Shown here piece by piece: positions 1 through 7,145 of a stretch of 64,000 bases of DNA; within the stretch, counting starts at the first letter, position 1; every line of letters starts with the position of its first letter. The stretch comes from Parvibaculum sp002684405 (GTDB taxonomy: Bacteria; Pseudomonadota; Alphaproteobacteria; Parvibaculales; Parvibaculaceae). Position numbers and translations under genes: made by a program. The stretch lies in contig OZ223207.1 in assembly GCA_965140395.1 (NCBI GenBank), forward strand, positions 992,001 through 1,056,000, in the 5' to 3' direction. A model generated the notes under the pieces. It did no database searches and was not told the DNA's origin. It saw only the letters and a program-made list of their open reading frames with translations.

Positions 1-1
1 G

Positions 2-898
2 GTTGTAGAAACCACGGACGACTGGATCACCGAGCGTACCGGTATCAAGAACCGGCACATCGCGGCGGAGGGGGAACTCACCTCCGACCTAGCGCTGCAT
101 GCGGCGCGGGCGGCGATCGCCGATGCGGGCATCGACGTGCAGGAGATCGACACGATCATCATGGCGACGACGACGCCGGACAATACCTTTCCGGCGACGG
201 CGACCACCGTGCAGGCGGCGCTCGGCCTCGGCCATGGCGCGGCCTTCGATATTCAGGCGGTCTGCTCCGGTTTCGTCTATGCGCTTACCATTGCCGATAC
301 CTTCATCCGGGCCGGCCAGTCCAGGACGGTGCTGGTCATCGGGGCGGAGACCTTCTCCCGGCTGCTGGACTGGACGGACCGCACGACCTGCGTGCTGTTC
401 GGCGACGGGGCCGGCGCCATGGTCGTCCAGGCGGGCGAGGGCGAGGGGACGAATGCGGACCGGGGCATTCTCACCGCGCATCTGCATTCCGACGGCCGCC
501 TGAAGGACAAGCTCTATGTCGATGGGGGTCCGTCCTCCACCGGCACGGTCGGTCATGTCCGCATGGAGGGCCGCGAGGTGTTCCGGCACGCGGTGGTGAA
601 TATCGCCGAGGCCATCAGCGAGTCGCTCGAGGCGACCGGCCTTGGCGTGGACGACATCGACTGGTTCGTGCCGCATCAGGCCAACAAGCGCATTCTGGAC
701 AGCACCGCCAAGCGGATTGGCCTGCCGCCTGAAAAGGTGGTGATGACGGTGGCCGATCACGGAAACACCTCGGCGGCCTCCGTGCCGCTCGCTTTCGACG
801 CGGCGCTCAAGGATGGCCGAATCAAGAAGGGCGATCTCGTTCTGCTCGAAGCGATGGGCGGCGGGTTTACCTGGGGATCGCTCTTGCTGCGCTATTGA
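2..898 (+). CDS. fabH: Beta-ketoacyl-ACP synthase III (FabH), 5'-truncated
   Basis: KAS III condenses acetyl-CoA with malonyl-ACP to start fatty-acid synthesis in the cytoplasm. The gene runs in from the left edge; the frame is open from base 2, so about 298 codons are visible and the N-terminus is missing. The catalytic triad of the thiolase fold is present: Cys in AVCSGFVYAL, His in WFVPHQANKR and Asn in DHGNTSAAS. It ends with the family's usual GGGFTWGS motif. The next genes are ihfA and a merR, an order common in alphaproteobacteria, where plsX normally precedes fabH; plsX would lie outside the window. No oddities seen. Confidence 0.96.
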   Translation, partial: VVETTDDWITERTGIKNRHIAAEGELTSDLALHAARAAIADAGIDVQEIDTIIMATTTPDNTFPATATTVQAALGLGHGAAFDIQAVCSGFVYALTIADTFIRAGQSRTVLVIGAETFSRLLDWTDRTTCVLFGDGAGAMVVQAGEGEGTNADRGILTAHLHSDGRLKDKLYVDGGPSSTGTVGHVRMEGREVFRHAVVNIAEAISESLEATGLGVDDIDWFVPHQANKRILDSTAKRIGLPPEKVVMTVADHGNTSAASVPLAFDAALKDGRIKKGDLVLLEAMGGGFTWGSLLLRY

Positions 899-969
899 GC
901 CCGACGCGCAGGACATATTGCGGTAATCTATGAAACGGCCGATTAGAAAAAGCTGCCAATTCATTGATA

Positions 970-998
970 TTGACGGGTTTCTGGGCTAGCCCTACGCT
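970..998 (+). promoter_or_regulatory. Predicted sigma-70-type promoter for ihfA
   Basis: TTGACG (970-975), a 17-base spacer and TACGCT (993-998) lie about 25 bases before the ihfA start. The same TTGnC-N17 layout recurs before both tRNA genes and rplM in this window, which supports it. Seen by eye only. Confidence 0.5.
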
Positions 999-1025
999 TA
1001 GTGACGAAATTGCAGAGGTGCGGCG

Positions 1026-1343
1026 ATGGGGGATACGATCACGCGCGCTCATCTGAGCGAAGCGGTTTATCAGGAAGTCGGCTTGTCGCGGAACGAGTCG
1101 GCGGATCTGGTCGAGCGGGTATTGCAGGAAATTTCGGATTGTCTTGCCGGCGGCGACACGGTGAAGCTGTCGTCCTTCGGTTCGTTCTCCGTCCGGCAGA
1201 AGGGCGGCCGGATGGGCCGTAACCCGAAGACGGGCGAGGAAGTGCCGATCAAACCGCGGCGCGTACTCGTCTTCCGTCCAAGCCATGTCTTGAAGGAACG
1301 CATCAACGATGCGTTGAGCAGCAAGGCCGCCGCGGCGGACTGA
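1026..1343 (+). CDS. ihfA: Integration host factor subunit alpha
   Basis: This is a 105-residue DNA-bending protein of the HU/IHF family. It would pair with IhfB and act in recombination, replication and transcription. The sequence shows the N-terminal helices (TRAHLSEAVYQEVGLSRNES), the central beta-saddle (KLSSFGSFSVRQK) and the DNA-contacting arm GRNPKTGEEVPI with the proline that intercalates. Length is normal for the family. The ATG follows GGTGCGGCG, a weak ribosome site, but the N-terminus aligns with known IhfA starts. It lies between fabH and a MerR regulator, the usual alphaproteobacterial order. Confidence 0.95.
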   Translation: MGDTITRAHLSEAVYQEVGLSRNESADLVERVLQEISDCLAGGDTVKLSSFGSFSVRQKGGRMGRNPKTGEEVPIKPRRVLVFRPSHVLKERINDALSSKAAAAD

Positions 1344-1384
1344 AGCTCTCAAGTACCGGCGCTCCCGCCGGGTTCGCGTAGAAT

Positions 1385-1918
1385 ATGGTAAGATCTGTGG
1401 TCGGAAACCGGATTGAGGACGGTCGGCAAGTGCCTCATTCTACAGCACAAAAGTCTCCTGAAGCTTTTCGCACAATCAGCGAAGTCGCGGCCGATCTCGA
1501 CGTGCCGCAGCATGTGCTGCGCTTCTGGGAAAGCAAGTTCAGCCATATCCGCCCGCTGAAGCGCGGCGGCGGGCGGCGCTATTACCGTCCCGAAGATGTG
1601 GACCTTCTGCGCGGCGTGCGCGCGCTTCTCTACAATGACGGCTACACCATCAAGGGTGTGCAGAAGGTCTTTCGCGAGCAGGGCGCAAAGTTCGTTTCCG
1701 AGACCGGCCGGGGCACCGCCGACGCCTCGGTCGCGGAGCTTGCCCGCGAAGCGGTACAGCGTTCAGACCATGAGGGCGCGGAGGAAGACGTCCAGGCGGG
1801 CGGCGCTTCCATCGACGCCGCGGGGCGCCAGCGGCTCTCGCGTATTCTCGACGATCTCGTCACCTTGAAGGAAGAGATCGACGAGACTCTCTGGGAAGAG
1901 GAAGAAGACGAAAATTAA
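1385..1918 (+). CDS. MerR family transcriptional regulator
   Basis: This is a 177-residue protein with an N-terminal MerR winged helix: FRTISEVAADLDVPQHVLRF, then KRGGGRRYYRP, the wing that contacts DNA. The C-terminal half is acidic and probably helical, with no cysteine cluster, so a metal-sensing role is not indicated. Regulators of this type sit after ihfA in many alphaproteobacteria; their targets are mostly unknown. The start is uncertain. The ATG at 1385 lacks a good ribosome site, while a GTG at 1430 has GAGGA ten bases upstream and would remove 15 residues that look unstructured. Confidence 0.9.
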   Translation: MVRSVVGNRIEDGRQVPHSTAQKSPEAFRTISEVAADLDVPQHVLRFWESKFSHIRPLKRGGGRRYYRPEDVDLLRGVRALLYNDGYTIKGVQKVFREQGAKFVSETGRGTADASVAELAREAVQRSDHEGAEEDVQAGGASIDAAGRQRLSRILDDLVTLKEEIDETLWEEEEDEN

Positions 1919-1942
1919 GGTCGGATGCACCGTTTTCTGCGG

Positions 1943-1971
1943 TTGCCGAGCCGAAAGGGCGCGTCTATAGT
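1943..1971 (+). promoter_or_regulatory. Predicted promoter of tRNA-Pro
   Basis: TTGCCG (1943-1948), 17 bases, TATAGT (1966-1971). It lies 18 bases before the mature tRNA, just after the merR stop. Confidence 0.55.
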
Positions 1972-1989
1972 CCGCGCCTTCACAGCCGA

Positions 1990-2066
1990 CGGAGCGTAGC
2001 GCAGCCCGGTAGCGCACTTGTCTGGGGGACAAGGGGTCGTGGGTTCGAATCCCGCCGCTCCGACCA
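1990..2066 (+). tRNA. tRNA-Pro (anticodon GGG)
   Basis: This is a 77-base cloverleaf with the acceptor stem CGGAGCG/CGCTCCG, the T-arm sequence GGTTCGAATCC and an encoded 3' ACCA. The anticodon stem CTTGT/ACAAG encloses loop CTGGGGG, giving anticodon GGG. A promoter precedes it and a terminator follows, so it is probably transcribed alone. Confidence 0.97.
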
Positions 2067-2080
2067 TTTTGTGAAGACTA

Positions 2081-2115
2081 AGGGCCGCTCGTCTAATCGA
2101 CGGGCGGCCCTTTTC
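2081..2115 (+). terminator. Rho-independent terminator after tRNA-Pro
   Basis: A 13-base-pair stem with one G-U pair (AGGGCCGCTCGTC with GACGGGCGGCCCT) and a 5-base loop is followed by TTTTCTTTT. It closes the tRNA-Pro transcript. Confidence 0.85.
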
Positions 2116-2213
2116 TTTTGCGCGAAGCTGGGGCACATTGCGGCCCAATCGGCGCTCATCCTCGACCGACGAGACGGGTGCCCCGTTCAGCTTTTATCTG
2201 CCGGAGTTTTTCG

Positions 2214-2294
2214 ATGGCCAACATCATCCCCATCGCCCTGTTTTTCGTAGCGATCCTGTTCTTCAACTATCTGAAGACCGGCCGGCTGATGTAA
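2214..2294 (+). CDS. Predicted 26-residue membrane protein
   Basis: A short ORF starts at an ATG with GGAG seven bases upstream. The product MANIIPIALFFVAILFFNYL continues as KTGRLM: one hydrophobic segment followed by a short positive tail, so it would be a single-pass inner-membrane peptide with the tail in the cytoplasm. No family recognised. It is too short for normal gene callers. The good ribosome site and clean membrane-segment composition support it, but nothing else proves translation. It lies between the tRNA terminator and a convergent DUF2842 gene. Confidence 0.5.
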   Translation: MANIIPIALFFVAILFFNYLKTGRLM

Positions 2295-2306
2295 TCGGAT
2301 TTCGGC

Positions 2307-2525
2307 CTATTCCTCTTCGGGGTCGGGTCGGACCATCCAGATAATGAGATATTTCATCGGGAACGCCCAGATCACGCCTGCCGTCAGGTAGTAGATGAAC
2401 TGGAGGAAGCCGTTATCCGGCAGGTGGCTGACCGCAATGGTCATCACCAGAAAAGCGTAGAGCGTCAGGAAGACCAGAAGCACGATGGTGCCGATCAGCT
2501 TCCTGGTGCGGATATTGAGGCGCAT
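2307..2525 (-). CDS. DUF2842 family small membrane protein
   Basis: This is a 72-residue protein with two hydrophobic segments, roughly residues 10-32 and 41-62, and the acidic end RPDPEEE. It matches the DUF2842 family found in alphaproteobacteria, often near ctaA; its function is unknown. I chose the internal ATG at 2525 (MRLNIRTRKLIGT) because family members start there; the longer upstream frame runs through stem-loop sequence and codes for nothing recognisable. It is divergent from ctaA. Confidence 0.8.
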   Translation of the reverse strand: MRLNIRTRKLIGTIVLLVFLTLYAFLVMTIAVSHLPDNGFLQFIYYLTAGVIWAFPMKYLIIWMVRPDPEEE

Positions 2526-2537
2526 GTCCGTCTCCAT

Positions 2538-2628
2538 TGAGAATGCCACCTGATAGGACATTCTCAGGTCCGGGGCAAAGCCCCGATCATGAAAAGGGGA
2601 GAGCAAAGCCCTCCTCGGGGCGCTCCCC
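2538..2628. other. Three consecutive stem-loops between DUF2842 and ctaA
   Basis: There are three inverted repeats: TGAGAATG/CATTCTCA (2538-2566), CGGGGC/GCCCCG with a 3-base loop (2571-2585), and GGGGAGAGC/GCGCTCCCC with one mismatch (2596-2628). None has a T-run. They could be a structured leader of the leftward gene or protein-binding sites. Confidence 0.4.
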
Positions 2629-2723
2629 GGTCCCGTCTTCATGACCAAAAATTCAGCTTCGAAAGCGGCGCCGCGGCCTTTCCCGGGCTGGGCTTTTCGC
2701 GGCGGGCGCGCTAAATCAGCCTC

Positions 2724-3839
2724 ATGACCGCACAGCGCATCGAAACCGGCCCCTCATCTCACCCCTCGGCGCATCTGGGCCACAAGCCCGAAGCCAATCG
2801 CCAGATCGCCATCTGGCTGTTCGGCGTGGCCACGCTCATCTTCGTGATGGTGGTTGTCGGCGGGCTGACCCGGCTTACCGAGTCGGGTCTGTCGATCACC
2901 GAGTGGAAGCCGGTGACGGGCGCGCTCCCGCCGCTGAGCCAGACCGACTGGCAGCGCGAATTCGACCTCTACAAGCAGATCCCCCAATACGCCGCGCTCA
3001 ACAAGGGGATGTCGCTGTCGGAGTTCAAGCAGATCTACTGGTGGGAATGGGGGCACCGGCTGCTCGGCCGTCTCATCGGCTTTGCCTTCCTCATTCCGTT
3101 CCTCTGGTTTGCCTTCACGAAGAAGGTCGAGCGCGCATTGGTGCCGAAGCTCGCCATTCTGTTCGTGCTGGGCGGCCTGCAGGGCGCGCTTGGCTGGTGG
3201 ATGGTGAAGAGCGGCCTCGTGCACCGCACGGAGGTCAGCCAGTATCGGCTCGCTGCGCATCTGACGCTCGCCCTCATTCTCTTTGCCTATATTTTCTGGA
3301 CGGGGTTGAGCCTGTGGCGCAGCAGCCGGGACACGTCGTCCCATGCGCCGGATGCGGGGAGAGGGCTGTCCACCGCCGCGCGCTGGCTGATCGCGGGGTT
3401 CTTCCTGCAGATCGTGCTGGGTGCTTTCGTGGCGGGCACGCGGGCGGGCTTCATCCACAATACATGGCCGCTCATTCAGGGTGCCTTCTTCGCGCCGGAG
3501 GGGCTTTTCCACCTTCAGCCCTGGTGGTCCAACTTCTTCGAGAACCTGCTCACCGTGCAGTATCAGCACCGCATGTTCGCCTATGTGCTGGTGATCCTGA
3601 CGGGCTGGCATTGGTGGCGCGTCCGCGCGAGCGGCGTGGCCGACGCAAGGCTCTCGGCCAACTGCCTTCTGGCCGCCGTGCTGGCGCAAGCCGTTCTCGG
3701 CATCGGCACGCTGGTCATGGTGGTGCCGATCCCCATGGGCGCGGCGCATCAGGCGGGTGCCGTCATCGTGCTCGCCGCCGCCGTCTGGCACGCCCACCGG
3801 CTGACGCCGTCCGCAAGGCTGGGCGTGGCGACAGGCTGA
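2724..3839 (+). CDS. ctaA: Heme A synthase (COX15/CtaA)
   Basis: This is a 371-residue integral membrane enzyme that oxidises the C8 methyl of heme O to make heme A for aa3-type cytochrome c oxidases. It has eight predicted membrane helices in two similar halves. The heme-ligand histidines lie in WWEWGHRLLGRLIGF, LVHRTEVSQYRLAAH, YQHRMFAYVL and GAAHQAGAVIVL, matching alphaproteobacterial (type 2) CtaA. The cytochrome oxidase genes themselves are not in the window. The start has no strong ribosome site but fits the family length. Confidence 0.95.
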   Translation: MTAQRIETGPSSHPSAHLGHKPEANRQIAIWLFGVATLIFVMVVVGGLTRLTESGLSITEWKPVTGALPPLSQTDWQREFDLYKQIPQYAALNKGMSLSEFKQIYWWEWGHRLLGRLIGFAFLIPFLWFAFTKKVERALVPKLAILFVLGGLQGALGWWMVKSGLVHRTEVSQYRLAAHLTLALILFAYIFWTGLSLWRSSRDTSSHAPDAGRGLSTAARWLIAGFFLQIVLGAFVAGTRAGFIHNTWPLIQGAFFAPEGLFHLQPWWSNFFENLLTVQYQHRMFAYVLVILTGWHWWRVRASGVADARLSANCLLAAVLAQAVLGIGTLVMVVPIPMGAAHQAGAVIVLAAAVWHAHRLTPSARLGVATG

Positions 3840-3908
3840 TCTACACCCTTTGATGTCATCCCGGGATTATTTCACGACGCGGATCTCGGATGTTTCGGCA
3901 TTGCGAAT

Positions 3909-3930
3909 CAGATAAGTGCGTGCTTATCTG
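3909..3930. promoter_or_regulatory. Probable ArsR operator
   Basis: CAGATAAG (3909-3916), a 6-base spacer and CTTATCTG (3923-3930) form a perfect 8-base inverted repeat ending five bases before the arsR start codon. This is the size and place expected for an autoregulatory ArsR/SmtB operator. Confidence 0.7.
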
Positions 3931-3935
3931 TTTGC

Positions 3936-4250
3936 ATGATCGAGAACGACATATTCAGGGCTCTGGCCGATCCGACGCGCCGCGCGATCTACGAAAAGCT
4001 CGCCGACGGCGCCATGAATGCCAGTGCCTTGCGCGAGGGCATGGAGATCAGCCAGCCGGCCATGTCCCAGCATCTTGCGGTCCTGCGCAATGCGAAGCTG
4101 GTGCGCGAACAGCGGCAGGGGCGTTTCGTGAATTACGAGGTCGATCCCGACGGGCTGGCGCTTATCGCCGGGTGGCTCGCGAAATACCGTGCCTATTGGC
4201 CGGCGCGGATCGATGCGTTGAAGGCTCTGCTGAAGGACATGGACCCATGA
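3936..4250 (+). CDS. ArsR family transcriptional regulator
   Basis: This is a 104-residue winged-helix repressor. The opening IFRALADPTRRAIYEKL and the recognition segment EISQPAMSQHLAVLRNAKLV are typical of ArsR proteins. No metal-binding cysteine pair is visible, so it is probably one of the non-metal ArsR proteins paired with SRPBCC partners. Its stop overlaps the start of the SRPBCC gene (ATGA), so the two are translated together. A perfect palindrome ends five bases upstream and there is no ribosome site, which suggests a leaderless message and self-repression. Confidence 0.93.
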   Translation: MIENDIFRALADPTRRAIYEKLADGAMNASALREGMEISQPAMSQHLAVLRNAKLVREQRQGRFVNYEVDPDGLALIAGWLAKYRAYWPARIDALKALLKDMDP

Positions 4251-4597
4251 GCAAGCTGAAGACCGAAGAACGGCCGCGGGAACTGGTGCAGGAATATGAA
4301 CTCGATGCACCGCCGGAGAAAGTCTGGCGCGCGGTGAGCGATCCCGCCTTTCGCGAGAAATGGTTGCCGGGCCGCGATCTGGTCGATGCCGAGCCGGTAT
4401 CGGTGGAGACGGGCGAGGAAATTCGTTACCGGATGCGCGATGACGAACCGCCTTATCTTGAAAGCATCGTCGCGTTTCAGCTCCGGCCCGATGAACGGGG
4501 CGGGACGATCCTGACGATCGTTCACGGGCTGGCCGATGCACGGCTGCTGCCGCCCGCGTCGAACAATAACGAGCCCGTGATGATGCGCGCCGCCTGA
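4247..4597 (+). CDS. SRPBCC (AHSA1-like) domain protein
   Basis: This is a 116-residue START/Bet v1-fold protein. The segment VQEYELDAPPEKVWRAVSDP is the typical N-terminal strand and helix of AHSA1-like proteins, followed by EKWLPG. Such domains bind hydrophobic ligands in a cavity, and the real ligand is unknown. The start ATG overlaps the ArsR stop by two bases, making an ArsR-SRPBCC operon of the common kind in which the repressor controls the binder. The domain is slightly short at the C-terminus compared with typical members (about 140 residues). Confidence 0.85.
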   Translation: MSKLKTEERPRELVQEYELDAPPEKVWRAVSDPAFREKWLPGRDLVDAEPVSVETGEEIRYRMRDDEPPYLESIVAFQLRPDERGGTILTIVHGLADARLLPPASNNNEPVMMRAA

Positions 4598-4642
4598 CGC
4601 GCAGGGCTTTCACCGTCACATTCAGAAGAAAGGAATTCGCCG

Positions 4643-5263
4643 ATGCGCGAAGCGATGCAACTCGTCCCTATGGTCGTCGAACAGTCGAGCCGCGGCGAAC
4701 GCTCTTTCGACATTTATTCCCGCCTGCTGCGCGAGAGGATCATCTTCCTGAATGGCGAGGTGAACGACACCGTCTCCGCTCTGGTCTGCGCGCAGCTGTT
4801 GTTCCTGGAAGCGGAAAACCCCAAGAAGCCGATCCAGCTCTATATCAATTCGCCCGGCGGCGTCGTGACCAGCGGCTTCGCCATGTACGACACGATGCGC
4901 TACATCAACGCGCCCGTGCATACGCTCTGTATGGGGACGGCCTGTTCGATGGGGTCGTTCCTGCTGATGGCGGGCGAACCCGGCCAGCGCGCGGCGCTCC
5001 CCAATGTCAGCATCCTGATCCACCAGCCTTCGGGCGGCTTTCAGGGGCAGGCGTCCGACATTCTCATTCATGCCGAAGAAACGCTGCGTACCAAGAAGCG
5101 CATCACAAAGGCTTACGCCGAGCATTGCGGACGCTCTTACGAGGAATTCGAACAGGCGATGGACCGAGACCGCTTCATGACGGCGGAGCAGGCGCTCGAA
5201 TGGGGTCTCATCGACCGCATTCTCACCGAGCGCAAGATTGGTGCGGCACCTGAGGCGAACTGA
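4643..5263 (+). CDS. clpP: ATP-dependent Clp protease proteolytic subunit
   Basis: This is a 206-residue serine peptidase that forms the double-heptamer chamber fed by ClpA or ClpX. Catalytic Ser102 lies in GTACSMGSFLL and His127 in LIHQPSGGFQGQASD; the Asp is expected near DRDRFMTAEQALEWG. The stretch before the serine reads GTAC instead of the usual GQAA, a form I associate with secondary ClpP copies. No clpX or lon follows, which also hints that this is a paralogue. AAGGA nine bases upstream supports the ATG. Confidence 0.93.
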   Translation: MREAMQLVPMVVEQSSRGERSFDIYSRLLRERIIFLNGEVNDTVSALVCAQLLFLEAENPKKPIQLYINSPGGVVTSGFAMYDTMRYINAPVHTLCMGTACSMGSFLLMAGEPGQRAALPNVSILIHQPSGGFQGQASDILIHAEETLRTKKRITKAYAEHCGRSYEEFEQAMDRDRFMTAEQALEWGLIDRILTERKIGAAPEAN

Positions 5264-5264
5264 A

Positions 5265-5298
5265 TAAAAAAAAGCCACCCCGGGTTTGCCGGGGTGGC
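5265..5298. terminator. Bidirectional terminator between clpP and metY
   Basis: A 10-base-pair stem GCCACCCCGG/CCGGGGTGGC (5274-5283 and 5289-5298) has an A-run on its left, which becomes a long T-run for the leftward metY transcript. On the plus strand TTCTCTCG follows, so it is weaker for clpP. Confidence 0.85.
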
Positions 5299-5324
5299 TT
5301 CTCTCGTTCTTCGATCCCGTTGGA

Positions 5325-6596
5325 TCAGGCCAGCGCCTGTTCCAGATCGGCGATGATGTCTTTTGCATCCTCGATGCCGACGGAGAGGCGCACCACGTCG
5401 GGGCCTGCGCCCGCCGCGGTCTGCTGTTCTTCCGAGAGCTGACGATGCGTCGTGGAGGCCGGGTGGATGATGAGGCTGCGCGTATCGCCCACATTGGCGA
5501 GATGGCTCAGAAGCTTCACCGAATTCACCAGCTTCACGCCCGCGTCATATCCGCCTTCCACGCCGAAGGTGAAAACGGCGCCCGCGCCCTTGGGCGAGTA
5601 TTTCTTCATCAGCTCGTGATGCGGATCGTCGGGCAGGCCCGCATAGGACACCCAGCTCACCTTGGGATGGTCTTTCAGGAAGGTCGCCACTTCCAGCGCA
5701 TTGTCGCAATGGCGCTGCATGCGCAGCGGCAGTGTTTCGATGCCGGTCAGGATCATGAAGGAATTGAAGGGCGAGATGGCGGGCCCGAGGTCGCGCAGGC
5801 CCAGCACGCGGCAGGCGATGGCGAAGGCGATATTGCCGAAGGTCTCATGCAGCTTCATGCCGTGATAGCTCTCGCACGGCTCGCTGAGCGTGGGGTACTT
5901 GCCGTCCTTCGACCAGTCGAAGCCGCCGCCATCGACGATGACGCCGCCCATGGAATTGCCGTGACCGCCCAGGAACTTCGTCATGGAATGGACGACGATG
6001 TCCGCGCCATGCGCCAGCGGGTTGCACAGATAGGGCGAGGCCAGCGTGTTGTCGACGACGAGCGGAATACCCGCCTCATGCGCGATATCGGCAATCGCCT
6101 TGATGTCCGTCACCACGCCGCCGGGATTGGCCAGGCTTTCGATGAAGACGGCCTTGGTCTTCTTGCCGATGGCGGCCTTCACATTCGCCGGGTCGGACAC
6201 GTCCACCCAGTCGACTTCCCAGCCGAACTTCTTGAAGGCATGGCCGAACTGGTTGATGGAGCCGCCATAGAGCTGCTTGGCCGCCACGAAATGATCGCCC
6301 GGTTCCAGCATGGTGTGGAAGACGAGAAGCTGCGCTGCGTGGCCGGACGAGACGCCGAGCGCCGCCGTGCCGCCTTCCAGCGCCGCGACGCGCTCTTCCA
6401 GCACCGCCGTCGTCGGGTTGGTGATGCGCGTATAGATGTTGCCGAAGGCCTGCAGCCCGAACAGGCTCGCCGCATGATCGACATCGTCGAAAGCGAAGGA
6501 AGTCGTCTGATAGATCGGCGTCGCGCGCGCGCCCGTGGTCGGGTCCGGCTGCGCTCCGGCGTGAATGGCAAGCGTGTTGAAAGCCTGGTCGCTCAT
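5325..6596 (-). CDS. metY: O-acetylhomoserine aminocarboxypropyltransferase (sulfhydrylase)
   Basis: This is a 423-residue PLP enzyme of the Cys/Met metabolism family that makes homocysteine (or methionine) from O-acetylhomoserine and sulfide (or methanethiol). The segment ARATPIYQTTSFAFDDVDHA, the substrate loop YTRITNPTTAVLEERVAALE and the PLP lysine in HSMTKFLGGHGNSMGG are present. Length fits MetY rather than the shorter MetZ. I take the ATG at 6596 (MSDQAFNTLAIHAGAQ), with AGGAC upstream; the longer frame would run into a repeat element. A strong terminator lies downstream. Confidence 0.93.
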   Translation of the reverse strand: MSDQAFNTLAIHAGAQPDPTTGARATPIYQTTSFAFDDVDHAASLFGLQAFGNIYTRITNPTTAVLEERVAALEGGTAALGVSSGHAAQLLVFHTMLEPGDHFVAAKQLYGGSINQFGHAFKKFGWEVDWVDVSDPANVKAAIGKKTKAVFIESLANPGGVVTDIKAIADIAHEAGIPLVVDNTLASPYLCNPLAHGADIVVHSMTKFLGGHGNSMGGVIVDGGGFDWSKDGKYPTLSEPCESYHGMKLHETFGNIAFAIACRVLGLRDLGPAISPFNSFMILTGIETLPLRMQRHCDNALEVATFLKDHPKVSWVSYAGLPDDPHHELMKKYSPKGAGAVFTFGVEGGYDAGVKLVNSVKLLSHLANVGDTRSLIIHPASTTHRQLSEEQQTAAGAGPDVVRLSVGIEDAKDIIADLEQALA

Positions 6597-6620
6597 TTTT
6601 CTGTCCTGTCTTCTTTCGGT

Positions 6621-6710
6621 GTCATCCCGGCGGAAGCCGGGATCCATAGGCTGTTGTTCTCGATGCGCCATGGCCTGCCCACCCTACGTTCAAGGAGGGC
6701 GGGGCATGAC
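6621..6710. repeat. Dispersed palindromic repeat, family A, copy 1
   Basis: It begins GTCATCCCGGCGGAAGCCGG and ends with GGGCGGGGCATGAC. It lies in the gap upstream of metY. Same family as the elements at 8048, 15474, 15608, 19693, 28630, 41370 and 41516. Confidence 0.75.
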
Positions 6711-6729
6711 GGCGATTGTCGTTCCGTTT

Positions 6730-7143
6730 CTACAATCCCAGTTTCGGTATCTCTATCTTCGGGCAGTGGTCCATCACCACGTCGAGGCCCGCGGCCTCGG
6801 CGCGTTTCGCGGCGTCTTCATTGACGACCCCGAGCTGCATCCACACCGCCTTGGCGCCAATGGCGATGGCCTCGTCGGTCACGCCGCCCGCCGCGTCGGA
6901 ATTGCGGAACACATCCACCATATCCACGGGCTCTTCGATGTCGGCCAGCGTTCCGGCGACCGTCTCGCCGTTGATCTCCTGACCGGCAAGGCCCGGGTTC
7001 ACCGGGATCACGCGATAGCCCTTCGACTGAAGGAAGGCCATCACCTTGTTGCTGTCGCGCTCGGGCTTGTTGCTCGCGCCCACCAGCGCAATCACTTTCG
7101 CGCTGCGCAGGATTTTCTCGATGGTCTCGGGCTCGCTTGCCAT
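6730..7143 (-). CDS. CoA-binding protein (YccU-like)
   Basis: This is a 137-residue single Rossmann domain of the CoA-binding family: KVIALVGASNKPERDSNKVM at the N-terminus, then GYRVIPVNPGL, and GAKAVWMQLGVVNEDAA toward the end. These stand-alone domains bind CoA but their role is unproven. The ATG at 7143 lies two bases after the stop of the enoyl-CoA hydratase gene, so the two form an operon. An alternative start six codons upstream would overlap that gene. Confidence 0.88.
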   Translation of the reverse strand: MASEPETIEKILRSAKVIALVGASNKPERDSNKVMAFLQSKGYRVIPVNPGLAGQEINGETVAGTLADIEEPVDMVDVFRNSDAAGGVTDEAIAIGAKAVWMQLGVVNEDAAKRAEAAGLDVVMDHCPKIEIPKLGL

Positions 7144-7145
7144 GT

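Noticed and set aside
6597..6729. A SAM riboswitch upstream of metY
   Set aside because: The leader is only a few bases before a palindromic repeat begins; no SAM-II-like pseudoknot could be recognised.
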